From assembly GCA_049597955.1 (NCBI GenBank), contig JBMYND010000005.1:1-64000 (forward strand): a stretch of DNA of 64,000 nucleotides, written 5' to 3'. Below are positions 56,930 through 64,000 of this stretch, piece by piece (positions within the stretch are counted from its first letter, which is position 1; each line of letters opens with the position of its first letter). This DNA comes from JAYPAN01 sp049597955 (GTDB taxonomy: Bacteria; Pseudomonadota; Alphaproteobacteria; RS24). The notes under the pieces were generated by a model. It made no database searches, was not told the origin of the DNA, and saw only the letters and a program-made list of their open reading frames with translations. The position numbers and the translations under genes are program-made.

Positions 56930-58483
56930 ATGACAGATTTTATTTTGGTGCGCGAATTGGAAGCGCAAGCGCAAAACCATGCGGCGCGCACGGCGCTGGT
57001 GTTTAACGGACGCGAAACCAGCTATGGGGAACTCGACAGCCAGGCCAATCAAGTGGCGCAAGGGCTGTTGGGTGAAGGCATTGCGCCGGACAGTCGGATT
57101 GCTTTTATGGGTGCCAATTCCGACAGCTATTTCAGCCTGTTATTGGGCGCGCAAAAAGTGCGCAGCGTTTTGGTCGGGGTCAATTCGCGCCTCGCCGGGC
57201 CGGAAGTGGCTTATGTGTTGAATGACGCATCAGCCGAATTGGTCTTTGTCGGCAAGGATTTTGTGCCGCTGATTGAAACGATTTTGGCCGATTGCCCCAG
57301 CGTGCGCCGGGTCATTGCCATGGATGGCGGCCATGATGAATGGGAAAGTTTCGACGCTTGGCGTGGCGCCCATCAAGCAACGCCGCCCAATCTTGATTAC
57401 CGCTCGGATGATGATTTCATCCAGCTTTACACATCCGGCACAACCGGCCACCCGAAAGGCGTGCAATTGACCAATGCCAATATGGGCAGCGCCTTGCATC
57501 AGGCCAATGCGCAATGGGGCAATTGGCAGGCCGATGACCATGTTTTGCTTTGCATGCCGCTCTTTCACATTGCCGGGGTCAATGTCGGGCTTATCGGTCT
57601 GGTCAATGGCTGCAAAGTCACTGTGCTGCCGGAAGTGAATCCGGCGGAGATTTTGCGATTGGTCGAAGCAGAAAAAGTGACCGTTTTATTCATGGTGCCG
57701 GCGGTTATTCTGTTTGTCATGCAACAGCCCAATATCGCCGATATTGATGTGTCCAGCGTGCGGCAGGTGATTTATGGTGCCTCGCCGATTGCCGAAGATT
57801 TGCTGGTCAGTGCGGCCAAAATATTTGCCTGCGATTTTGTGCAGGTTTACGGCCTGACCGAAACGACCGGTTGCGGCACGCATTTGCCGCCCGAAGACCA
57901 TGACCCGGCACGCGGTAAATTGCGCTCCTGCGGCAAGCCCAATATTGGTGTGGAGATTCGCATTGTCGATGAAAATGGCCAAGATGTGCCGCAAGGCGAG
58001 GTGGGTGAAATCATCATGCGCGCGGACAGTAATATGAAGGGCTATTGGAACCGGCCGGAGGCGACCAGCGAGGCGGTTGTTGATGGCTGGTTTTATTCCG
58101 GTGATGCCGGTTTCTTCGATGATGAAGGCTATGTGTTTATCCATGACCGGGTGAAGGATATGATTGTGTCGGGCGGCGAGAATGTCTATCCGGCAGAAGT
58201 TGAAAATGCGCTGTTTGCCCATCCTGAAATTGCTGATGTGGCGGTGATTGGTGTGCCGGATGAAAAATGGGGCGAGGCGGTCAAAGCCTGTGTGGTGCCG
58301 GCACCCGGCGCGTCATTGAGCGCGGAGGAGATTATCGCCTTCGCCCGTGAACGCATTGCCGGATATAAATTGCCCAAATCGGTTGATTTTGTCGAAGCCC
58401 TGCCGCGCAATCCGTCGGGCAAGATTTTGCGCCGCGAATTGCGCGACCCTTATTGGGAAGGGCATGAGCGCCGCGTCGGCTAG
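56930..58483 (+). CDS. Fatty-acid/aryl acyl-CoA synthetase (AMP-forming)
   Basis: A 517-residue ANL-family ligase. The P-loop motif is YTSGTTGHPKGV, followed by MPLFHIAGVNVG, YGLTETTG, WFYSGDAGFFDDEGY, VSGGENVYPAEVENAL and the C-terminal catalytic Lys in NPSGKILRREL. It activates a carboxylic acid as acyl-AMP and then acyl-CoA. The length suits medium-chain or aryl acids. AGAGGGA lies upstream; a GTG directly before the ATG is an alternative. It ends 9 bp from the convergent glpD. Confidence 0.9.
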   Translation: MTDFILVRELEAQAQNHAARTALVFNGRETSYGELDSQANQVAQGLLGEGIAPDSRIAFMGANSDSYFSLLLGAQKVRSVLVGVNSRLAGPEVAYVLNDASAELVFVGKDFVPLIETILADCPSVRRVIAMDGGHDEWESFDAWRGAHQATPPNLDYRSDDDFIQLYTSGTTGHPKGVQLTNANMGSALHQANAQWGNWQADDHVLLCMPLFHIAGVNVGLIGLVNGCKVTVLPEVNPAEILRLVEAEKVTVLFMVPAVILFVMQQPNIADIDVSSVRQVIYGASPIAEDLLVSAAKIFACDFVQVYGLTETTGCGTHLPPEDHDPARGKLRSCGKPNIGVEIRIVDENGQDVPQGEVGEIIMRADSNMKGYWNRPEATSEAVVDGWFYSGDAGFFDDEGYVFIHDRVKDMIVSGGENVYPAEVENALFAHPEIADVAVIGVPDEKWGEAVKACVVPAPGASLSAEEIIAFARERIAGYKLPKSVDFVEALPRNPSGKILRRELRDPYWEGHERRVG

Positions 58484-58492
58484 CTTTGCGTC

Positions 58493-60172
58493 TCAGCTTT
58501 GCATCTTGGCTTTGCGCCGTGCCGGTGGCAGCGCCAGCGCTTTTTGCGTTTGCTTGACTTGCTTGGCTTTTTCGGCCTCCGACCAGCCATGCCGGTCGGC
58601 CATATAATCGGCAATGGCGTTGATTTTGCGCGCCGATAAAGCACCCGTCTGGCCTTCATGCAGGCGGCGGCAGACAATATCATCCAGCCTTATCGCCATT
58701 TCATGGCGCACCGCAAAAGCTGTGCGCGCCGCCAAAAGCGGGTCGCGCAAAGCGTCCAGCCCGCTTATATCCATCGCCATCATATCGGGCAGCAAAGTGC
58801 CGTAAAGCCGCGACAGCGGGTCAATATCGCCATGTCCGACATGCGGAAAACTTTCGCGCATATCATCCATGAAATCGGCCAGGCTGCGCGGCGGGCAACA
58901 AGCCAAAAGTGTCGCGCCGGTGCGGCAGGTCGGGGTTGGGCGCTGCAATTGCCGGAACACGGCATCGGTTACCTGCTCGGCCAAGCGGCGGGCGGTTGTC
59001 CATTTGCCGCCCAGCGCCGAAATCAAACCATCCGGCCCGCCATGCGCCTTATGGTCAAGAATCTCCGCCCCGCGACTTAACCCGTAAGTGGCTGTCTCCG
59101 CGCCATCCGGCTTATTGTCGGCCGGGTCAGCGACCAGCGGGCGCAGGCCGGCATAGGCATAGACAATATCCTTGCGGGTCAGGCCAAGGCGCGGCAGTGC
59201 TTTTTGCGCCTTGCCGAGCAGCGCGGCAATATCGTCATCACCCACCGCCACTTTGTCAGGGTCGCCGGGATAGGCTGTGTCAGTAGTGGCAAACAGGCTC
59301 ATGCCCTGCCAGGGCAGAACAAATAAATGTTCGCCATCCACCGGCATGGCCAGCGCCGTGCCACGGGTAATGTCGCGGGTGATGAAATGAATACCTTTGG
59401 AGCGCACCAGTTTTTTGGGCGGCGGCGCGTCAGTCGCCTGCTGCATCAGCCCATCGGCCCAAGGCCCGGCGGCATTGACAAAGACACTGGCGCGCAGCCG
59501 TGCCTTTTTGCCATTGGTCATGTCTTTGACTGTGACCGCGTCGATTTTATTGTCGGTTATTGTGAAATCCTGCGCCGATGCATAATTGACCGCCACCGCA
59601 CCGGCATTGACGGCGCTGCGTATCATGGCCAGACAAAGGCGCTCCGGCGACAGCATTTGCGCGTCGTGATAAATCATGCCGCCGGTCATTGGCCCGTTAA
59701 TGCCATCCCTGTCCAGCCCCGGCATCAAGCCCATTGTCTGTGCGGTGTTAATCGCGCGATGGCCGGGCATGCGCTGCATGCTGTCAGCCCCGAAATTGCG
59801 GCCCACAGCCAACCAGTCATAGGCGGTCAGGCCAAGCCGCATGGCATTGCGGCTCTGCATAAAAGGCTGATAGGTCGGCAAAACAAAAGGCAAGGGGCGC
59901 ACCAAATGTTTGGCGATGCGCTGCCAAATGCCCCTTTCGCGCAAGCCTTCACGAACCAGGCCAATCTCGCCATTGGCCAGATAGCGCAAGCCGCCATGCA
60001 TGAGTTTTGACGAGGCAGCCGAGGTGGCAGCCGAGAAATCGCTCTTTTCCACCAGCGCCGTTTTCAACCCGCGCAGGGCGCAATCCAGCGCAATCGCCGC
60101 ACCGGTCGCGCCGCCGCCAATAATCGCCACATCATAAGGCGTATCTTCAAGAGCCGAAAAAATGCGTTTCAT
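58493..60172 (-). CDS. glpD: Aerobic glycerol-3-phosphate dehydrogenase
   Basis: A 559-residue membrane-associated flavoprotein oxidising glycerol-3-phosphate to dihydroxyacetone phosphate and reducing ubiquinone. VAIIGGGATGAAIALDCALR is the FAD motif; SAASSKLMHGGLRYL, YHDAQMLSPERLCL, VNAAGPWADGL and ISALGGKWTTARRLAE are GlpD blocks. The C-terminal helical domain (WSEAEKAKQVKQTQKAL) is present. No glpK or glpF is adjacent. Confidence 0.95.
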   Translation of the reverse strand: MKRIFSALEDTPYDVAIIGGGATGAAIALDCALRGLKTALVEKSDFSAATSAASSKLMHGGLRYLANGEIGLVREGLRERGIWQRIAKHLVRPLPFVLPTYQPFMQSRNAMRLGLTAYDWLAVGRNFGADSMQRMPGHRAINTAQTMGLMPGLDRDGINGPMTGGMIYHDAQMLSPERLCLAMIRSAVNAGAVAVNYASAQDFTITDNKIDAVTVKDMTNGKKARLRASVFVNAAGPWADGLMQQATDAPPPKKLVRSKGIHFITRDITRGTALAMPVDGEHLFVLPWQGMSLFATTDTAYPGDPDKVAVGDDDIAALLGKAQKALPRLGLTRKDIVYAYAGLRPLVADPADNKPDGAETATYGLSRGAEILDHKAHGGPDGLISALGGKWTTARRLAEQVTDAVFRQLQRPTPTCRTGATLLACCPPRSLADFMDDMRESFPHVGHGDIDPLSRLYGTLLPDMMAMDISGLDALRDPLLAARTAFAVRHEMAIRLDDIVCRRLHEGQTGALSARKINAIADYMADRHGWSEAEKAKQVKQTQKALALPPARRKAKMQS

Positions 60173-60283
60173 GAAATGTCACAATTATCCGTTGGCAATT
60201 GGCTCCACGGGCCTGTCCTTCAGCCGACTGCCAATAGGTGGTTGTCGTCACAATGGCAAGGAGTATAGACTGATTGTCAGATG

Positions 60284-60318
60284 GATTAAAGCGGGCCGAT
60301 TAAAGCGCATGGATTAAA
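60284..60318. repeat. Three 14-bp-spaced GATTAAA repeats
   Basis: GATTAAA occurs at 60284-60290, 60298-60304 and 60312-60318, exactly 14 bp apart; the first two share GATTAAAGCG. They lie in the 177-bp gap between glpD and the alpha/beta hydrolase gene, around a weak TTGTCA -35-like box (60274-60279), and may be binding sites for a regulator. Confidence 0.6.
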
Positions 60319-60349
60319 CTGTGGTGCGGTGAAACGGGGAGGGCGCATA

Positions 60350-61234
60350 ATGGCGCATATTCAGGCAAATGGTTTGCAACTCGCTTATGAGATTTTTCCG
60401 GCGCGCGCGCCGCAACGCTGCGTGCCGCTTATTCTGGTGCGCGGGCTTGGTTCGCAAATGGTTCAATGGCCGCAAGCCTTTATCGACAGTTTCCGCCATG
60501 CCGGCATGGATGTGGTGATTTTCGACAATCGCGATATTGGGCAGAGCGAAAAACTGGACGCTGCCGGTGTGCCGGATTTATCAGCCTTGGCGGCGGGTTT
60601 GCGCGCCGGCAGTTCATTTCCGGTGCCTTATGGGCTGGATGATATGGCCAATGATGTGGTCGGCCTGATGGATGGGCTGGGGATTGAAAAGGCCAATGTT
60701 TTCGGCATGTCTTTGGGCGGCATGGTGGTGCAGCATTTGGCATTTTCGCACCGGACGCGGTTTGAGCATATTGTGTGCGTCATGTCGGCCTCGGGCAATC
60801 GCGATATGCCAATGCCGCGCGCCGCCGATGTCGCGCCGCCTGATGTTGAAGATATTGAAGCCGTGACCGCCCATCTTGTCGGCAATTACAAGGAAAATAT
60901 GAGCCCTGCTTATCCGACGCCGGAAGCGGAAATGCAGCGCGTGGCAGCCTTATGTGCGCCGCGCTATTATCCGGCCGGCATTGTCCGCCAGATTGCGGCC
61001 TCCATGTCGGATGGCAGTCGGGTTGAGCGGCTGCAACAGGTGGATATGCCGTTTCTGGTGGTGCATGGGCTGGAAGATGCGCTGATACCGCCGGTTTGCG
61101 GTGAGGAAATCGCCGCGCTGGTGCCAAATGCCCAATATCTGCCCGTGCCGGGCATGGGCCATGATATTGGCCAGGGCATAGAGGCGGTTTTGCAGCCTGA
61201 AATATGCCGGTTTTTGGGTCTCCCGACGAGCTGA
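60350..61234 (+). CDS. Alpha/beta hydrolase (esterase-like)
   Basis: A 294-residue alpha/beta hydrolase. The oxyanion strand reads LILVRGLGSQMVQWP, the nucleophile elbow GMSLGGM (Ser), the acid is in HGLEDALIPP and the base in GMGHDI. DNRDIGQSEKLD matches the pimeloyl-/haloperoxidase-like esterase group. GGGGAGGG precedes the ATG at 60350. It is followed after 66 bp by a thiolase gene with its own promoter. Substrate unknown. Confidence 0.8.
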   Translation: MAHIQANGLQLAYEIFPARAPQRCVPLILVRGLGSQMVQWPQAFIDSFRHAGMDVVIFDNRDIGQSEKLDAAGVPDLSALAAGLRAGSSFPVPYGLDDMANDVVGLMDGLGIEKANVFGMSLGGMVVQHLAFSHRTRFEHIVCVMSASGNRDMPMPRAADVAPPDVEDIEAVTAHLVGNYKENMSPAYPTPEAEMQRVAALCAPRYYPAGIVRQIAASMSDGSRVERLQQVDMPFLVVHGLEDALIPPVCGEEIAALVPNAQYLPVPGMGHDIGQGIEAVLQPEICRFLGLPTS

Positions 61235-61241
61235 CACATGC

Positions 61242-61272
61242 TTGACAGGATGCCGCGCCAATGGTTGATAAA
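61242..61272 (+). promoter_or_regulatory. Promoter of the thiolase gene
   Basis: A perfect TTGACA (61242-61247) precedes GATAAA (61267-61272) with a 19-bp spacer; an 18-bp spacer gives TGATAA. The leader contains GGGGAG. Confidence 0.5.
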
Positions 61273-61300
61273 AGACAGCACAGTTTAAGGGGAGAAAATC

Positions 61301-62479
61301 ATGTCGAAAGCTGAATCGGTCGCCATTGTCGGCTGGGGTCACACCAAATTCGGAAAACTCGAAGAGCAGGGGCTTGAAGATTTGCTGGTTGCGGCAGCCA
61401 ATGAGGCGCTGGCCGATGCCGGGCTTGAAGCCCATGAGATTGACGCGATTTATGTCGCCACTTTCAATGCCGGCATGTCGGAGCAGGATTTTATTTCTTC
61501 GCTGGCTTTGCAGGTCAATGAGGCGTTTCGTTTTACCCCGTCCACACGGGTTGAAAATGCTTGCGGCTCCGGCTCGGCGGCGGTGTTTCAGGCGGCCAAT
61601 TTGATTGAGGCCGGTCGGGCGCGGCGTGTGCTGGCGATTGGTGTGGAAAAAATGACGCATTTGTCGAGTGCCGATGTCGGGCGCTGCCTGTCGCGCGCCA
61701 GCTATATGCCGGAAGAAGGCGATGAAGGGCTGACTTTCCCCGGTATTTTCGGCGTTGTCGCCAATAAATATTTCCAGAAATATGGCGACCAAAGCGATGC
61801 GCTGGCCAAAATTGCCGCCAAAAATCACAAAAACGGCTCGGTCAATCCGCTGGCGCATATGCAAAAGGATTTCGGCTATGAATTTTGCCGCGCCGAGTCG
61901 GAGAAAAACCCGATTGTTGCCGGGCCGCTCAAACGCACAGATTGTTCAATGATTTCTGACGGGGCAGCGGCGATTGTGCTGTGCGATGCGGAGACCGCGC
62001 AAAGCCATGACAAGGCGATTGCGCTGCGCGCCCGCGCCCAGGCCAATGATTTTCTGCCAATGAGCCGCCGCGATGTCACTGCCTTTGAAGGCCCGGCGCG
62101 TGCCTGGCGCGATGGTCTGGATATGGCGGGCATTGAACTGGCGGATTTGAGCCTGGTTGAGACGCATGACTGTTTTACCATTGCCGAGCTGATTCAATAT
62201 GAGGCGATGGGGTTGGCCGAAGCCGGTCGCGGCGCCGATGCGCTGGCTGAAGGCACAGTGTATAAAGACGGCGCCTTGCCGGTCAATCCGTCGGGCGGGT
62301 TAAAGGCCAAAGGGCATCCGGTCGGTGCGACCGGTGTGTCCATGCATGTGATGGCGGCGCGTCAGTTGATGAATGATGCGGATGACATGCAGGTGAAAGA
62401 CGCCAAGCTGGCCGGTATTTTCAATATGGGCGGTGCGGCAGTGGCCAATTATTTGACCATTTTGGAGCGCGTGAAATAG
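61301..62479 (+). CDS. Thiolase, SCP2-type acetyl-CoA acetyltransferase
   Basis: A 392-residue thiolase. The nucleophile Cys is in VENACGSGSAAVFQAAN; HDCFTIAEL and GGLKAKGHPVGATG carry the catalytic His residues. The HDCF form and lack of a second N-terminal Cys motif place it with the SCP2/lipid-transfer-like thiolases, often found in sterol side-chain or unusual acyl-CoA degradation. GGGGAGAAAA precedes the ATG. With the upstream ligase it could complete an acyl-CoA degradation route. Confidence 0.9.
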   Translation: MSKAESVAIVGWGHTKFGKLEEQGLEDLLVAAANEALADAGLEAHEIDAIYVATFNAGMSEQDFISSLALQVNEAFRFTPSTRVENACGSGSAAVFQAANLIEAGRARRVLAIGVEKMTHLSSADVGRCLSRASYMPEEGDEGLTFPGIFGVVANKYFQKYGDQSDALAKIAAKNHKNGSVNPLAHMQKDFGYEFCRAESEKNPIVAGPLKRTDCSMISDGAAAIVLCDAETAQSHDKAIALRARAQANDFLPMSRRDVTAFEGPARAWRDGLDMAGIELADLSLVETHDCFTIAELIQYEAMGLAEAGRGADALAEGTVYKDGALPVNPSGGLKAKGHPVGATGVSMHVMAARQLMNDADDMQVKDAKLAGIFNMGGAAVANYLTILERVK

Positions 62480-62480
62480 C

Positions 62481-62903
62481 CTATTGGGTTTCCTGCTTCA
62501 AATAAGCAATGACATTGTGCCGGTCTTTGGCTTTGCGTAAGCCGGCAAATGACATGCGCCCACCCTTGACCAGCTTGCGTGGGCTTTCCAAATAGGCGTC
62601 GAGATTTACTTCCGTCCAGACTTTGGCTTCGGCGGCATAGGCCATCATGCCTTTGGAGTATTTATAATCTTCCAATGCGCCAATGCCGCGCGCGAACATA
62701 TCGTTTAATTGCGGGCCGACGCGGTTTTTCGCGCCTTCGCCGACCATGTGACAGGCGACGCATTTTTTATACACTTTGGCACCTTTTGCCGGGTCGCCCT
62801 GCGGATAGGGTTCGGCACTGGCATGGGTGGTGACCAAAATTGCCAGACAGGCAAAAACCGGCAGGGTTTTTCGCGGGGCAGATTTAAGTGATATTGCGCG
62901 CAT
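62481..62903 (-). CDS. Class I cytochrome c
   Basis: A 140-residue exported monohaem cytochrome. Signal peptide LPVFACLAILVTTHASA; haem motif CVACH; distal Met ligand in GGRMSFAGL. GDPAKGAKVYKKC and NRVGPQLNDMFAR match cytochrome c2/c-550-like soluble electron carriers. The start at 62903 follows GGAGAGAG. It overlaps no neighbour but lies 1 bp from the convergent thiolase stop. Confidence 0.85.
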   Translation of the reverse strand: MRAISLKSAPRKTLPVFACLAILVTTHASAEPYPQGDPAKGAKVYKKCVACHMVGEGAKNRVGPQLNDMFARGIGALEDYKYSKGMMAYAAEAKVWTEVNLDAYLESPRKLVKGGRMSFAGLRKAKDRHNVIAYLKQETQ

Positions 62904-63003
62904 GGCTCTCTCCGTTCTGGTTTTTTGTAAAATAGGCGCGGGCCTGCCGCCTGCCAAGTGCCAAGAAGTCGCATGGATTGAGGTTTTGGCTTGGAGCGAT
63001 GTT

Positions 63004-63621
63004 TTAAGGCACCAGCCAGCTTGCGGCGGGTGGGTTGGCGGTAAAGTCAAACCGCGCGCGGCGGTGGCCGCGTGCCGCCAAATACAGCCATTCCATCGCT
63101 TCCACATGGGCGGCGACCGGCACAAAATGAACCGCGCCATCATCGGTTGCGGCCGCGTCAAACACCACTTGTTCCGGCGCTTCTATTGCGCTGCCCGGTG
63201 CTGTTGTGACCTGATAACATTCGCGGCTCATCGGGCGGGTTTTGGCCCAAGCATCGTCGCGCGCCGCGCCGGTCAGCATGGCGAGGCGCACATCAAGCCG
63301 CAATTGGATTTTGGCACCGGCATCGTAAAAATGCATGGCGGCTTGCGGATTGGCCTGTAATTCGGCGATTTTGTCGGAGCGCGCATCTGTATGAAAGCGC
63401 AGGCTGCGATTGGCTGTGTCGCAAGCGCGCAAAACAACCGTGCGCAAGCGCGGGCGGCCCGCCAAGCCGATTGTTGCCACTGTCGGTGTGTGAAAGGCGC
63501 TGCGCCGGTCGGCCGCGCCGCGTTCGAGCATGGCCCAGCCATAATCGCAACTGCCTTGCAAATCATCATAGCAGGCCAGTAAATGCCCGCGATTTTCTGT
63601 CTTGTCTGCTGTCTTTGTCAT
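63004..63621 (-). CDS. PNPOx-fold flavin-binding protein
   Basis: A 205-residue protein of the pyridoxamine-phosphate-oxidase fold: FHTPTVATIGLAGRPRLRTV, VLRACDTANRSLRFHTDARS, DKIAELQANPQAAMHFYD and IQLRLDVRLAML are the FMN-binding strands and loops. PnpOx requires PLP-binding residues I cannot confirm, so the broader family (general FMN-dependent oxidase or haem-related) is assigned. The start at 63621 is chosen; the frame extends to 63657. Confidence 0.7.
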   Translation of the reverse strand: MTKTADKTENRGHLLACYDDLQGSCDYGWAMLERGAADRRSAFHTPTVATIGLAGRPRLRTVVLRACDTANRSLRFHTDARSDKIAELQANPQAAMHFYDAGAKIQLRLDVRLAMLTGAARDDAWAKTRPMSRECYQVTTAPGSAIEAPEQVVFDAAATDDGAVHFVPVAAHVEAMEWLYLAARGHRRARFDFTANPPAASWLVP

Positions 63622-63731
63622 GGTCAGCCAATATAGGGCGGTGGCGGCTTTACGCAAATTTTACCGCCAAAAGCCTATTTTAGGGTTTGGAAAAGCGACA
63701 AATCACCTCACTATATCCACATGTGCGCTTT

Positions 63732-63780
63732 CAGGAGATTGGCTCAGGAGATTGGCTCAGGAGATTGGCTCAGGAGATTG
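63732..63780 (+). repeat. 13-bp tandem repeat containing Shine-Dalgarno sequences
   Basis: CAGGAGATTGGCT is repeated exactly three times (63732-63744, 63745-63757, 63758-63770) and a partial fourth copy (63771-63780) ends in CAGGAGATTG. Every copy contains AGGAG; only the last is correctly spaced (7 nt) from the ATG at 63784. Confidence 0.9.
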
Positions 63781-63783
63781 ACA

Positions 63784-64000
63784 ATGAACAGGTCAAGATT
63801 AAAGTTCATCGTTCCGGTTTTTGCATTTCTGGTTTTGGCGATCGCAATGCCGGCATCGGCATGGGCGCAAAACTATGTTGGGCTGAGCGGCGGTTTGATG
63901 GATATGAAAGATTCGCCCAATGACATTGACAGTCAGGGCTTTACGCTGATTGCGGCGGGGCAATATGACCCGCGTATCGGCATTGAGTTTACCTATACCT
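63784..64000 (+). CDS. Outer-membrane beta-barrel protein (cut by window end)
   Basis: The first 72 residues are visible. A signal peptide (RSRLKFIVPVFAFLVLAIAM, cleavage near AWA-Q) is followed by NYVGLSGGLMDMKDS and GFTLIAAGQYDPRIGIEFTY, alternating strands typical of small OmpA/OmpW-type barrels. AGGAG 7 nt upstream comes from the tandem repeat. Family cannot be fixed from the fragment. Confidence 0.75.
   Translation, partial: MNRSRLKFIVPVFAFLVLAIAMPASAWAQNYVGLSGGLMDMKDSPNDIDSQGFTLIAAGQYDPRIGIEFTYT

Noticed and set aside
1..64000. Prophage, integrative element or insertion sequence
   Set aside because: No integrase, transposase or phage structural gene was recognised, and tRNA-Leu has no visible attachment-site duplication in the window.

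Overview
The window looks like a chromosomal stretch from an alphaproteobacterium with moderately high GC and tightly packed genes. The gene orders tlpA / argH-lptM-lysA, twin-transmembrane protein-adenosyltransferase-etfB-etfA-3-hydroxyacyl-CoA dehydrogenase, lptC-lptA-lptB-hpf and YqaA-dsbB-coq7, together with Coq4/Coq7 ubiquinone enzymes and a probable methylsuccinyl-CoA dehydrogenase, are all typical of that class. Stop/start overlaps (ATGA, TGATG, TAATG) are common and several convergent genes overlap at their ends. The accessory genes (haloalkane dehalogenase, Baeyer-Villiger monooxygenase, sulfonate-type flavin monooxygenase, acyl-CoA enzymes) suggest an aerobic heterotroph, plausibly marine. 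No insertion sequence, prophage or CRISPR array was seen.

Layout. 1-607: a non-coding, hairpin-rich region with a possible 6S-like RNA and short tandem repeats. 608-8283: accessory catabolism (FAD monooxygenase, haloalkane dehalogenase, a GST operon facing a TetR regulator, a DUF4268 nuclease-like protein, a crotonase, a thioesterase). 8278-12801: a four-gene reverse-strand operon (GH4 glycosidase, Gfo/Idh/MocA protein, aldo-keto reductase, SsuD/SmoC-like monooxygenase) that I read as a candidate sugar-desulfonation pathway, possibly for sulfoquinovose. 12840-19027: a saccharopine-dehydrogenase-like protein, a MATE exporter, an RNase D-like exonuclease, the LPS-transport genes lptCAB and the ribosome hibernation factor. 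19118-23523: an operon with an unusual esterase/Baeyer-Villiger monooxygenase fusion, a VOC protein and an exported cyclase-family hydrolase. 23693-27862: malate synthase G, a small membrane protein, a PQQ-type sugar dehydrogenase and ribosomal protein L32.

27859-44398: biosynthesis and housekeeping: pabB-pabA-pabC (folate), gloB, metX-metW (methionine), chorismate mutase-hisC-tyrA (aromatic amino acids and histidine), ftsEX, lysA-lptM-argH and tlpA. 44365-49579: acyl-CoA metabolism linked to electron-transfer flavoprotein and adenosylcobalamin. 49653-56833: gluQ, an AlkA-like glycosylase, an HNH protein, coq7-dsbB-yqaA, tRNA-Leu(CAA), a duplicated-DUF5710 protein, coq4, yffB, a TusA-like protein and a metallo-beta-lactamase-fold enzyme. 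56930-64000: acyl-CoA synthetase, glpD, an alpha/beta hydrolase, an SCP2-type thiolase, a cytochrome c, a PNPOx-fold protein and the start of an outer-membrane beta-barrel gene cut by the window end.

Themes. Several promoters sit so close to their ATG that the mRNAs are probably leaderless. Short tandem repeats of 10, 12, 13, 14 and 17 bp sit in intergenic regions, and some carry functional signals (-35-like boxes, a Shine-Dalgarno sequence, a stop codon). All functions are inferred by reading the sequence; no database search was run.
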